Part shown: positions 54,834-63,239 of the stretch, piece by piece
Position numbering within the stretch: the first letter of the stretch is position 1
How the letters are laid out: the number at the start of each line of letters is the position of its first letter
Assembly: GCF_009923995.1 (NCBI RefSeq)
Contig: NZ_RFSK01000028.1
Location: forward strand, 1 to 64,000
DNA from: Janthinobacterium sp.
Lineage (GTDB): Bacteria > Pseudomonadota > Gammaproteobacteria > Burkholderiales > Burkholderiaceae_D
Direction: 5' to 3'
Length of the DNA: 64,000 nt
Translations under genes and position numbers: made by a program
The notes under the pieces: model-generated
Told to the model about the DNA's origin: nothing
The model's input: the letters and a program-made list of their open reading frames with translations, nothing else
The model's database searches: none

Positions 54834-55309
54834 TGAATATGAAAATGAAACTGATCGCCGGCTTCATCGCCGTGGCCGTGCTGGCCGCCGGCGCGGCCGG
54901 TGGCGCCATGTGGTACCTGGCCAAGCCGGTCGCCGGCCATGCCGATGCCGCCGAAGCGAAAGCCCCGCCGCCGCCCGCCACAGGCAAGAAGGCGCGCAAG
55001 TTCATCACGCTCGACAAGGTCATCGTGATGCTGCGCCGCGGCCCCGGCGACACGGACACGCACTACCTGTCGGCCGACCTGGTGATCGCCACCACGGAAG
55101 AAAAGGAAAAGCTGACCAAGGACCACCTGCCCCTGATGCGCTCGATCGCCGTCAGCACCCTGTCGAGCTTCCCGGTGGACAAGGCACAGACCATGACCGT
55201 GGAACAGTATGCGGAACAGATCAACAAGGCCTTCAATGTCAGCTATGAGCGCGAACAGATGGAAAAGCCCTTCACCGAAGTCATGGTGGGCAAGCTGATC
55301 ATTGAATAA
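54833..55309 (+). CDS. fliL: Flagellar basal-body-associated protein FliL
   Basis: A 158-residue single-pass membrane protein that supports stator function (lafF). A membrane helix lies at residues about 5-25 (LIAGFIAVAVLAAGAAGGAMWYL); the periplasmic part has FITLDKVIVMLRR and the C-terminal half of the FliL domain. The start overlaps the fliK stop (TGATG). Confidence 0.88.
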   Translation: MNMKMKLIAGFIAVAVLAAGAAGGAMWYLAKPVAGHADAAEAKAPPPPATGKKARKFITLDKVIVMLRRGPGDTDTHYLSADLVIATTEEKEKLTKDHLPLMRSIAVSTLSSFPVDKAQTMTVEQYAEQINKAFNVSYEREQMEKPFTEVMVGKLIIE

Positions 55310-55342
55310 GCCGACACGCCAGCCGACCTAGTGGGAGATCCC

Positions 55343-56086
55343 GTGGCCTATGTAGAGCAATACCAGGAAGCGTACGGCGCCGGCGAATATGCGGCCGCCA
55401 GCGCTTGCGCGGCCGTGCTCAGCGTTGCTGAAGAGCAACAACATCTGGTGGCGTACGCACCGCTGGTCAAGCGCATCGTGCGCCAGCTCAATTCGCAGGT
55501 GTCGGGCGCCATCGACCGCGACGACATGGAACAGATCGGCCTGATGGGCCTGCTCGAAGCCTTGCGCCGCTACGGCGTGCCGGACCAGTCCTTCGGCAGC
55601 TATGCCAGCCTGCGCATCCGCGGCGCCATCCTCGACGAATTGCGGCGCCAGGACTGGCGCCCGCGCGCCGTGCGCCAGGAAAGCCACCGCCTGCGCGACA
55701 GCGTGCGCGCCCTGACCCGGCGCCTGGGGCGCGAGCCGCAGGAAGGGGAAATCATGGCCGCCCTGAAGCTGACGCCGGAAGCCTACCAGGAGTACCAGCT
55801 GGCGGAAAACGCCGAGCTGATCGCCAGTTTCGACGAAGTGCTGCAGGAAAGCCTGGGACAGGCCGACAGCGCACCGAGTCCGGAAGAGCAATTGATGGTG
55901 CGGCGCAGCCTGGAGCAGGCCCTGCGCGCGCTGGACGAGCGCGAACAGCGCGTGGTGCAGATGTATTACGAATTCGAACTGAGCTATAAGGAAATTGCCG
56001 CCGTGCTGGACCTGAGCGACGCCCGCGTCTGCCAGCTGAACAAGACGGCACTGGGCAAGATGAAAGCCATGCTGCAAGACGCATGA
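55343..56086 (+). CDS. fliA: Flagellar sigma factor FliA (LafS-like)
   Basis: A 247-residue sigma-28 factor. Region 2 is QHLVAYAPLVKRIVRQLNSQVSGAIDRDDMEQIGLMGLLEAL; region 3 has GREPQEGEIMAAL; region 4 is LDEREQRVVQMYYEFELSYKEIAAVLDLSDARVCQLNKTALGKM. The GTG at 55343 follows GGGAGATCCC and is preferred over the GTG at 55331, which has no ribosome binding site. It should drive late genes such as flagellin, held in check by FlgM, encoded four genes downstream. Confidence 0.93.
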   Translation: MAYVEQYQEAYGAGEYAAASACAAVLSVAEEQQHLVAYAPLVKRIVRQLNSQVSGAIDRDDMEQIGLMGLLEALRRYGVPDQSFGSYASLRIRGAILDELRRQDWRPRAVRQESHRLRDSVRALTRRLGREPQEGEIMAALKLTPEAYQEYQLAENAELIASFDEVLQESLGQADSAPSPEEQLMVRRSLEQALRALDEREQRVVQMYYEFELSYKEIAAVLDLSDARVCQLNKTALGKMKAMLQDA

Positions 56087-56155
56087 GAATTAAGCAATAG
56101 TTTCAGCAAGATCCATCAAATTGACGCAGCACAATGACGCAGAAAGGCAGTTGAC

Positions 56156-57070
56156 ATGGTAATTATCGGTATCTTAATCGTGATGGGGTGTGTATTCGGA
56201 GGCTTCGCCCTGATGGGCGGCACCGTCCACGCGATCTGGCAACCGGTCGAGTTGATCATCATCATCGGCGCCGCCGTTGGCGCCCTGGTGCTGGGCAACC
56301 CCAAGCATGTACTCGGTGAAATGCTGCACCAGATGCGCAAGATCGTTACGCACAAGAAACAAGGCTCGGAATTCCAGCGCCAGTTGCTGCTGCTGATGTA
56401 TGAACTGCTGCAGACGGCCGCCGGCGGCCTGAAGGCCCTCGACGCCCACGTCGAGGCGCCGCGCGAGAGCGCCCTGTTCCAGCGCTATCCGCTGGTGCTG
56501 GAAGAGCCGAAACTGCTGGCCTTCATCGTCGACAACTTCCGTTTGATGGCGATGGGCAAGATCAACGCGCACGAGCTCGAAGGCGTGCTGGAGCAGGAAC
56601 TGGAAGCCATCCACGACGAATTGCTGCAACCGTCGAAGTCCTTGCACAAGATCGCCGAAGCCATGCCCGGCTTCGGCATCCTGGCGGCCGTGCTCGGCAT
56701 CGTGATGGCCATGAATTCCGTGGCAGACGGTGCCGATGCGGCGGAAATCTCGGAAAAAGTGGGTGCCGCCATGGTCGGCACCTTCATCGGCATCTTCTTC
56801 TGCTACGGCGTGCTCGATCCGATGTGCAACATGATGAAACAGCTGGTGGGCGAGGAAGGCTCGACCATGGAATGCGTGAAAGTCGTGCTCGTCACGCACG
56901 TGGCCGGCAAACCGCCCCTGCTGGCCATCGATGCGGGCCGCCGCCTGGTGCAGCTGAACATCAAGCCGAGCTTCGCGCAGCTGGAAAGCTGGATCAATGC
57001 GCTGGAAGATGGCGGCGCGGAACAAGAGCAAGGCCAAGGCCGGGGAGGCCGCCGTGCTAAAGCCGCATGA
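56156..57070 (+). CDS. motA: Flagellar stator protein MotA (LafT-like)
   Basis: A 304-residue four-helix stator component. The MotA signatures LEAIHDELLQPSKSLHKIAEAMPGFGILAAVLGIVMAM and GAAMVGTFIGIFFCYGVLDPM are clear. It begins MVIIGILIVMGCVFGGFALMGG after AAAGGCAGTTGAC. Lateral motors in some species use sodium or protons; the sequence alone does not decide. It overlaps motB. Confidence 0.94.
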   Translation: MVIIGILIVMGCVFGGFALMGGTVHAIWQPVELIIIIGAAVGALVLGNPKHVLGEMLHQMRKIVTHKKQGSEFQRQLLLLMYELLQTAAGGLKALDAHVEAPRESALFQRYPLVLEEPKLLAFIVDNFRLMAMGKINAHELEGVLEQELEAIHDELLQPSKSLHKIAEAMPGFGILAAVLGIVMAMNSVADGADAAEISEKVGAAMVGTFIGIFFCYGVLDPMCNMMKQLVGEEGSTMECVKVVLVTHVAGKPPLLAIDAGRRLVQLNIKPSFAQLESWINALEDGGAEQEQGQGRGGRRAKAA

Positions 57071-58058
57071 GAAACATGAACAGGCCATCATCAAGCGCTC
57101 CGGACGCAAGCATGACGACGATGCCCACGGCGGCGCCTGGAAAGTGGCGTTCGCCGACTTTTGCCTGGCCCTGCTGTCGCTGTTCCTCGTGCTGTGGCTG
57201 ATGGCCGCGCGTGAGCAGCAGGCGATGAAGGAAATCATGATGGACGCGACGGCGGGCAGCCGCCAGGGCGAAGGCCAGGGCGTCATGCCGGAACAGAAAG
57301 GCGGTCCGCGCGGCAGCCTGATCGAGCGATTCCCCATGCCCCGCAAGGGCACGGGCGACACGCGCACGGAAGGCAAGCAGTCGCAGGACGGCAAGGCCGG
57401 TACGGCCCCGCCCAACCAGACCAAGGTCAGCTACCAGTCGCCGGAAGACTTGCTGGCCCTGTCGCGCGCGCTCGACAAGCTCAGCGATGAAGCAGGGCTG
57501 AAAAGCAACCTGCAATCCGTGATCACGCCCTACGGCCTGCGCGTCATGCTGCACGATACGGACAAGCAAGGCATGTTCGTGCGCGGCAGCGCCGTGCCGA
57601 CGGACCGCTTCCGCAAGCTGCTGCGCCAGATGGGCCCGGTCTTTGCCCAGATGGAGAACCAGATGCTGATCGTCGGCCATACCGACTCGATGCAATACGC
57701 CAATACCGGCTATGAAGGCTATTCCAACTGGACCCTGTCGGCCAACCGCGCCATGTCGGCACGGGCGCAATTGTTGATCGGCAGCATGAGTCCGGAAAGC
57801 GTGCTGCAAGTGGTGGGCATGGCCGACCGCGCGCCGCTGGACGTGAAAAATGCCAGTGCCGGCATCAACCGCCGCATCGAACTGTTAATATTGACGCGTG
57901 GCCAGGCCGACAGCATCGCCGCCATGTTCGGCATGGCCGGGCAAAAGGTGCAGGGCGACGAGCTGCAAGTGGGTGAACCGGACGCGGGAACCTTGCAACG
58001 CCTGCGCGACAAGCTGGGCTTGCCCGCAAAGAAAGAACGGGATGAGCATGCAAATTAA
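57054..58058 (+). CDS. motB: Flagellar stator protein MotB (LafU-like)
   Basis: A 334-residue stator component. The membrane helix AWKVAFADFCLALLSLFLVLWLMAA contains the ion-carrying aspartate (Asp35 in FADF). The C-terminal OmpA-like domain (LIVGHTDSMQYAN..., ASAGINRRIELLIL) binds peptidoglycan. The GTG at 57054 has a perfect GGGGAGG ribosome binding site and gives the short N-terminus usual for MotB; earlier ATG codons at 56997 and 57009 are possible but would overlap motA far more. It is typical of lateral LafU. Confidence 0.9.
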   Translation: MLKPHEKHEQAIIKRSGRKHDDDAHGGAWKVAFADFCLALLSLFLVLWLMAAREQQAMKEIMMDATAGSRQGEGQGVMPEQKGGPRGSLIERFPMPRKGTGDTRTEGKQSQDGKAGTAPPNQTKVSYQSPEDLLALSRALDKLSDEAGLKSNLQSVITPYGLRVMLHDTDKQGMFVRGSAVPTDRFRKLLRQMGPVFAQMENQMLIVGHTDSMQYANTGYEGYSNWTLSANRAMSARAQLLIGSMSPESVLQVVGMADRAPLDVKNASAGINRRIELLILTRGQADSIAAMFGMAGQKVQGDELQVGEPDAGTLQRLRDKLGLPAKKERDEHAN

Positions 58059-58074
58059 GGGCAAGGGACAACGA

Positions 58075-58365
58075 ATGAAAATCTCCTCCGGCAATACGGG
58101 CGCCACCGTGCGCAGCGGCGCCGTGGCGCCCGCCGAGGCGATCGCCGAGAACGGGGCTGCGGGCGCCGCCATGGCCGGCTCGTCGGCCGGGGCGGAACTG
58201 CAGTCGGCCGTGCTGCAGCCGGCCATGGCCGCCCTGCGCGCCATGCCCGAGATCGACCACGACAGGGTCGCCATGCTGCGCGACGCGCTGGCCAAGGGCG
58301 AACTGCCGTTCGACCCGTCGAAGCTGGCGGGCCTGATCCAGCGCTTCCACGGCGGTGAATCGTGA
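58075..58365 (+). CDS. flgM: Anti-sigma-28 factor FlgM
   Basis: A 96-residue anti-sigma factor that binds FliA until it is exported through the finished hook. The C-terminal sigma-binding region is DHDRVAMLRDALAKGELPFDPSKLAGLIQRF. The ATG at 58075 has GGGACAACGA upstream; two earlier in-frame ATG codons (58042 and 58048) would overlap motB. It overlaps flgN by four bases (GTGA). Confidence 0.88.
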   Translation: MKISSGNTGATVRSGAVAPAEAIAENGAAGAAMAGSSAGAELQSAVLQPAMAALRAMPEIDHDRVAMLRDALAKGELPFDPSKLAGLIQRFHGGES

Positions 58366-58802
58366 CCGCGCCGCGCAAGGGCATCACGCGCCAGGAAGCC
58401 GTGCGCCGCGTGCTGCAGGGCATCGCCGACGATCATCAAGGCTATGCGGCCCTGCTGGCCTTGCTGGAAGAACAATTCCACGCCACCTTGCGCCATCAGA
58501 ACGCGCAGCTGGCGGCGCTGGCCGACCAGGTCATCGCCGCCGTCGAGTCGCTCGATGCGCGCCGGCGCCAGCGCGTCAGCCTCGTCACTGCCCTGCTGGG
58601 GCCGGAAGGCGACATGCCGAAATTATTTGCATTGCTGCCGGAAGACGCGCGCGCCACGGCGCAGCGCGACTGGACCGCGCTGGAACAGATGGTGCTCGAA
58701 TGCAAGCGCCTGAATGCCCGCAACAGCGAATTATTAACAGAACAATACAGCATCATGCAGCGCGTGCTGCATGGCGAGGAAGATACGTATGCGCCAGGCT
58801 GA
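58362..58802 (+). CDS. flgN: Flagellar chaperone FlgN
   Basis: A 146-residue helical chaperone for the hook-filament junction proteins FlgK and FlgL. Weak sequence similarity, but the FlgN pattern of a long helix pair (LLALLEEQFHATLRHQNAQL) and its place directly after flgM are diagnostic. It starts with GTG inside the flgM stop. Confidence 0.82.
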   Translation: MTAPRKGITRQEAVRRVLQGIADDHQGYAALLALLEEQFHATLRHQNAQLAALADQVIAAVESLDARRRQRVSLVTALLGPEGDMPKLFALLPEDARATAQRDWTALEQMVLECKRLNARNSELLTEQYSIMQRVLHGEEDTYAPG

Positions 58803-59541
58803 TTTCCCGACCCTCCGCGCCACGGCGGCGACGCCATCGACGATGGCCGCCACGCCGGTGCAAAGCAATATGCGCGCTACCGATGCCACGGGTTCCGGCG
58901 GCAGCTTCGGCAGCGTGTTCCGGCAGGTACAGGGCGAAGTGGCCCGCTTCATCGAACAGGGCGGCGGCAGCGCCACCACCCTGAATCCGCAAGGCCGCGC
59001 CTACCTGGAGCAGAGCCAGCCCGTAAACGTGCTGGGCAGCATCAACCAGGGCGGCGAGATCGGCGAAGTGCAGCAGCAGTTCCTTGCCTCGATCAAGCCG
59101 TGGACGGAAGAAACGGGCGCGCGCCTGGGCGTGGCGCCGGAAATCGTCGCCGCCCACGCGGCGCTGGAATCGGGCTGGGGCCAGCGCCCCCTGCGCCAGG
59201 GCACGGGGGCCGACACGAATAATCTGTTCGGCATCAAGGCAAGCGGCAAATGGCAGGGCGACGTGGCCAGCAACGTCACCACCGAATACGAGGCGGGCAG
59301 CGGCACGGCGCTGAAGAAGACGGAACGCTTCCGCAGCTACCCGGACCAGGCCAGCGCCTTCCGCGACTATGCGCAAGTGCTGCTGGACAATCCCCGCTAC
59401 CGCGCCGCCCTGAACACGGGCAGCGACGCGGGCGCCTTCGCGCAAGGCCTGGCGCGCGGCGGCTATGCCACCGATCCCCATTACGCCGCCAAGCTGACCC
59501 AGCTGGCGACGCGCCTGCAGCGCACGGCCGCCGCCGAGTAA
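58789..59541 (+). CDS. Peptidoglycan hydrolase with FlgJ-type glucosaminidase domain
   Basis: A 250-residue protein. Residues about 95-245 form the FlgJ C-terminal muramidase/glucosaminidase domain (PEIVAAHAALESGWGQRP with the catalytic Glu, NNLFGIKASGKWQG, FRSYPDQASAFRDYAQVL). The N-terminal 90 residues lack the rod-capping domain of classical FlgJ and are Ala/Gly/Ser-rich. The ATG at 58789 follows GAGGAAG and overlaps the end of flgN. It should open the murein layer for the rod. Its position beside flgMN and not after flgI is unusual. Confidence 0.85.
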   Translation: MRQADFPTLRATAATPSTMAATPVQSNMRATDATGSGGSFGSVFRQVQGEVARFIEQGGGSATTLNPQGRAYLEQSQPVNVLGSINQGGEIGEVQQQFLASIKPWTEETGARLGVAPEIVAAHAALESGWGQRPLRQGTGADTNNLFGIKASGKWQGDVASNVTTEYEAGSGTALKKTERFRSYPDQASAFRDYAQVLLDNPRYRAALNTGSDAGAFAQGLARGGYATDPHYAAKLTQLATRLQRTAAAE

Positions 59542-59546
59542 TTCCC

Positions 59547-60308
59547 TTACCGGCCGGGAATCTCGGCCGGTTCCACCACGTCCTCATCGACCACCCTGGC
59601 CCGTATCACCGTGCCGCTGGCGGCGTTGCGCACGCGAATCACCTGCCCCAGCGCGCCCGGGTCCATGGCTTCGCCGGCCATGCTCACTTCCACCTGCTCC
59701 TTGCGCGCGACGATGCTGACGGCACTGCCCCGCTTGACCAGCACGGGCGCGGCCAGCTGGCCCTGGCGCAGCACTTCGCCCGCGCGCAGGCTGCGTCGGC
59801 TCGTCAGGCCCACGGCATCGGCCGGCGCAGCAATGCTGTCCGGCACCATCGTCACGTCGCGCCGCGCCAGCGCCACGTCGCCTGCCTGCAGGGGCGTGTT
59901 CGCCGTCACGGGCACGCCCGTCACGACGACCTGGGCCGTGACGCTGCCGCGCACCAGCATTTCGTAACGCCAACCGTTGCTCCCAGGACACACTGCCACG
60001 AAGCGCATGCGCTGCGCCGAACGGCTGTCCGCCGTTTCGAGCGCGACAGGCGCCGCGCAGGCCGGCACGGGGCGCGTGCTTTTCACCACGGCGACCTGGA
60101 ACTGCGGTTCCTGCAGTCCGGCCGCGGCGGCCTGCTGCGCCAATTGCTCGCGCGCCAATTGTTCCGCACGCGAAAATATATTGTCGGCTGGCAATTCTGC
60201 GCGTCCTGCACTACTATATAGGCTGGTCAGTAAAAATAGGCCCGGGAGCAGTATGTGAGGATGTGGCAGCTTGTTTCGGATCATGGAAATACTGTTGAAA
60301 TGAATCAT
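59547..60308 (-). CDS. flgA: Flagellar P-ring assembly chaperone FlgA
   Basis: A 253-residue periplasmic chaperone for FlgI. An N-terminal hydrophobic segment (HILLPGLFLLTSLYSSAGRA) is a signal peptide. The C-terminal SAF-like domain has VPVTANTPLQAGDVALARRDVTMVP and ends GTVIRARVVDEDVVE. The ATG at 60308 follows TAAGG. It is divergent from flgB, as in lateral and polar clusters. Confidence 0.88.
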   Translation of the reverse strand: MIHFNSISMIRNKLPHPHILLPGLFLLTSLYSSAGRAELPADNIFSRAEQLAREQLAQQAAAAGLQEPQFQVAVVKSTRPVPACAAPVALETADSRSAQRMRFVAVCPGSNGWRYEMLVRGSVTAQVVVTGVPVTANTPLQAGDVALARRDVTMVPDSIAAPADAVGLTSRRSLRAGEVLRQGQLAAPVLVKRGSAVSIVARKEQVEVSMAGEAMDPGALGQVIRVRNAASGTVIRARVVDEDVVEPAEIPGR

Positions 60309-60448
60309 TGCTAACCTTAATCAAAGATACTGAAGCGGCATGACCTTACCATGCGTCAACATGACCAGGCTGGGATTTTACCTCTGCAGTCACTATTTTC
60401 TAGCCCGAACCGCAAAAAGCACGATCGAATTCAATACAAAGGATGACC
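60309..60448. promoter_or_regulatory. Divergent flgA-flgB control region
   Basis: A 140-base AT-rich gap between the divergent flgA and flgB starts. It holds the flgB ribosome binding site AAAGGA. No clear -24/-12 site was found; a GG...GC pair near 60371-60390 has the wrong spacing. Confidence 0.4.
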
Positions 60449-60811
60449 ATGGGGATTAATTTCAAGGATGCGCTTGGCGTGCATGCCGATGCACTGGCGC
60501 TGCGTGCCGACCGTACCCGCGTGCTGGCGGCCAACATTGCCAATGAAAACACGCCCGGCTTCCAGGCCATGGACATGGATTTCGGCAGCGCCCTGCAGCA
60601 ACTGCAGGACAACGAAGCCGGCCTGCTGTCGACCGATGACGATGCCAGCGCCCTGTACCGCGTACCCTACCACCCCAGCCGCGACGGCAACACCGTCGAA
60701 ATCGGCGTCGAACAGGCGGCCTTCTCGCAGAATGCCACCGATTTCCAGACCAGCCTCACTTTCGTCAACATGAAACTGAAGGGTCTGGCCAAGGCCATTT
60801 CCGGACAATAA
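60449..60811 (+). CDS. flgB: Flagellar rod protein FlgB
   Basis: A 120-residue proximal rod protein. N-terminal rod motif in MGINFKDALGVHADALALRADRTRVLAANIANENTPGF (the ANIANxxTPG pattern) and a C-terminal helix with FQTSLTFVNMKLKGLAKAI. ATG at 60449 preferred over 60443 because AAAGGA is then well spaced. First gene of flgBCDEF. Confidence 0.94.
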   Translation: MGINFKDALGVHADALALRADRTRVLAANIANENTPGFQAMDMDFGSALQQLQDNEAGLLSTDDDASALYRVPYHPSRDGNTVEIGVEQAAFSQNATDFQTSLTFVNMKLKGLAKAISGQ

Positions 60812-60819
60812 GGACCAGC

Positions 60820-61236
60820 ATGAGCTTCCAGGATATTTCCAAGATCGCCGGTTCGGCGATGGCGGCGCAGACCGTGCGCCTCAATACCATCGCCAGCAAC
60901 CTGGCCAATGCCGATTCCGTTGCCGGTTCCGAAGGCGAAACCTACCGCGCGCGCAAGCCCGTGTTTTCCGCCGTGATGGATGGCCCTGGCGCCAGCGGCG
61001 CGGGCGGCCGCGTGCAGGTGCTCGACGTGGTGCAGAGCGATGAACCGCTGCGCAAGGTCTACGAGCCGGGCCACCCGATGGCCAATGCCGATGGCATGGT
61101 GTTCTACCCCAACGTCAATCAGGTGGCCGAGATGACCGACATGATGTCGGCCTCGCGCGCGTTTGAAACGAACGTCGAAGTTCTGGGCCGCATCAAGTCG
61201 ATGCAGCAATCGCTCCTCAAATTAGGTGAAGCATAA
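60820..61236 (+). CDS. flgC: Flagellar rod protein FlgC
   Basis: A 138-residue proximal rod protein. It has FQDISKIAGSAMAAQTVRLNTIASNLANADSVAGSEGETYRARKPVF and the C-terminal helix NQVAEMTDMMSASRAFETNVEVLGRIKSMQQSLLKLGE typical of FlgC. It is close behind flgB, with a short gap and AAGGA ribosome binding site. Confidence 0.95.
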   Translation: MSFQDISKIAGSAMAAQTVRLNTIASNLANADSVAGSEGETYRARKPVFSAVMDGPGASGAGGRVQVLDVVQSDEPLRKVYEPGHPMANADGMVFYPNVNQVAEMTDMMSASRAFETNVEVLGRIKSMQQSLLKLGEA

Positions 61237-61239
61237 GTC

Positions 61240-61896
61240 ATGGAAACCACTCTCTTTACAAATAACAACAGCAGCGGCTCGGGCAGTTCCAGCAATGCCG
61301 TGGCATCGCAAAACAATGCCACCCAGGACATGTTCACCAAGCTGCTGGTGGCGCAGATCAAGAACCAGGACCCGCTCTCGCCGACCGACCCGAGCCAGTT
61401 CGTCAACCAGCTGACGCAGCAGGCGCAGACGGAAGCGATGCAGAACCTGTCCGCGCTGACGAGCGCCAATGCCAGCGTGCTGCAAACCATGCAGGTGCTG
61501 GCACTGGGCGCGCAGGTGGGTTCGGAAGTGATGGTCAACAGCACCACCGTGCAACTCGACAGCAGCAAGGTCAACGGCAGCATTTCGCTGGCGGCCAACA
61601 GCAGCAGCACGACGGTGACCCTGAAGGGCGCCGACGACAAGGAATACAAGATCGAACTGGGCGCCAAGGCGGCCGGCAGCGTGGCCTTCACCATCGATCC
61701 CGTGGCACTGGGCTTGCCGGCAGGCACGTACACCATGGATGTCACCACCAGCAGCGCCGAAAAACCGACGGTCGATATCGCTGGCAAGCTCAACAGTGTT
61801 CGCCTGTCCGCCACGGGCAGCATGATACTCAGCGTCGCCAACCTGGGCGAGATCAACCCCGGCGCCATTACCGGCTTTAACGGCAAGACCAGCTGA
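61240..61896 (+). CDS. flgD: Hook cap protein FlgD
   Basis: A 218-residue hook assembly scaffold. The conserved N-terminal FlgD part is DMFTKLLVAQIKNQDPLSPTDPSQFVNQLTQQAQTEAMQNL, followed by a FlgD Ig-like middle domain. It starts three bases after the flgC stop. It caps the growing hook and is discarded later. Confidence 0.94.
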   Translation: METTLFTNNNSSGSGSSSNAVASQNNATQDMFTKLLVAQIKNQDPLSPTDPSQFVNQLTQQAQTEAMQNLSALTSANASVLQTMQVLALGAQVGSEVMVNSTTVQLDSSKVNGSISLAANSSSTTVTLKGADDKEYKIELGAKAAGSVAFTIDPVALGLPAGTYTMDVTTSSAEKPTVDIAGKLNSVRLSATGSMILSVANLGEINPGAITGFNGKTS

Positions 61897-61956
61897 TACA
61901 GCCATCCCCCCTGCTTCCTGACCAATTAATCCTGTCCTTCATTTAAGGAAACGACC

Positions 61957-63213
61957 ATGAGTTTCGACATCGCACTGTCCGGCATCCAGGCCATCAACCA
62001 GCAGCTGAACACCAGCAGTAACAATATCGCCAATGCCGGCACCTACGGTTTCCGCAGCAGCCGCGCCAACTTCTCGTCCATGTATGCGGGTGCGCGCGCC
62101 ACGGGCGTGGAAGTCGGTTCGGTGACCCAGAGCATGTCGCTCAATGGCGGCGTGCTCAACACGGGCCGCACGCTCGACGCGGCCATCGACGGCCGTGGCT
62201 ACTTCGTCAGCCGCGATGCGCAGAACACCCTCACGTACAGCCGGGTTGGTATCTTCTCGGCAAGCAACAGCGGCTACCTGACGGACTCGAACGGCAAGCT
62301 GGTGCAAGGCTATGCCACCGTTCCCGGCCTCAATACCCTGGGCCCGATGGGCGACATCAAGATTCCTACCGGCCAGATTCCTGCCAAGGCATCGGAAAAA
62401 TTGACGTACACGGGCAACCTGTCCTCGGACTGGGTCGCCAAGACCATTCCTTTCGACAAGGGCAACCTGCAAAGCTACAACGCCGTCAAGGGCTCGGTGG
62501 TGTATGACTCGCTGGGCGCCAAGCACCCCTTGAACCAGTACTTCATCAAGACGGACGACAATACGGTCAAGATCGAATACTTGCTGGACGACAAGCCACT
62601 CGCGGCGCCGGCCACGGCGACGATCCTGAAATTCGGCACGAATGGCCAGCTCGAATCGATCAATGGCGCGACGGCCACGAACATCCCCGTGCCGCCGGCC
62701 GTCAAGCCCGCCGACTGGAAGCCGATCTTCGCCACCGTCAGCATGGGCGCGACGATTGCCGGCGCCGATGCGCTGGCCTTCGCCGTCGACTACAACGACA
62801 CCACCCAGTACGCCGGCGAAGCGACGACCTCGATCAACAAGGCCGACGGCTATGCCTCGGGCACCTACACGGGCGTGGAACTGGCGGACGACGGCTCGCT
62901 GGTGGCCAAGTACACCAACGGCGAAAAGCAGAATATCGGCACCATTGCCCTGGCGACCTTCGCCGACGAAGGCGCGCTGACGGCCGTCAACGATACCAGC
63001 TGGATCGCCTCGACCGGTTCGGGCACGCCGCTGTACGAGCGTCCTGGCGTGGGCATGGCCGGCAAACTGGCCACGAGCTCGCTGGAACAGTCGAACGTCG
63101 ACATCACCACCGAACTGGTGGGCCTGATGACGTCGCAGCGCAACTATCAGGCGAACTCGAAGGTCATCTCGACCGAGAGCGCCATGCTGCAATCGCTGAT
63201 GCAAGCGCTGTAA
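61957..63213 (+). CDS. flgE: Flagellar hook protein FlgE
   Basis: A 418-residue hook subunit. The N-terminal region (FDIALSGIQAINQQLNTSSNNIANAGTYGFRSSRANFSSMYA) and the C-terminal FlgE/F/G motif (GLMTSQRNYQANSKVISTESAMLQSLMQAL) are present. It has normal length for a short-type hook protein. AAGGAAACGACC precedes the ATG. Confidence 0.95.
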   Translation: MSFDIALSGIQAINQQLNTSSNNIANAGTYGFRSSRANFSSMYAGARATGVEVGSVTQSMSLNGGVLNTGRTLDAAIDGRGYFVSRDAQNTLTYSRVGIFSASNSGYLTDSNGKLVQGYATVPGLNTLGPMGDIKIPTGQIPAKASEKLTYTGNLSSDWVAKTIPFDKGNLQSYNAVKGSVVYDSLGAKHPLNQYFIKTDDNTVKIEYLLDDKPLAAPATATILKFGTNGQLESINGATATNIPVPPAVKPADWKPIFATVSMGATIAGADALAFAVDYNDTTQYAGEATTSINKADGYASGTYTGVELADDGSLVAKYTNGEKQNIGTIALATFADEGALTAVNDTSWIASTGSGTPLYERPGVGMAGKLATSSLEQSNVDITTELVGLMTSQRNYQANSKVISTESAMLQSLMQAL

Positions 63214-63239
63214 TCGCCACGACGCAAGGGTAAAGCAAA

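Noticed and set aside
60371-60390. GG...GC pair upstream of flgB as a sigma-54 site
   Set aside because: The spacing is 11-12 bases and not 10, and flanking consensus bases are absent.
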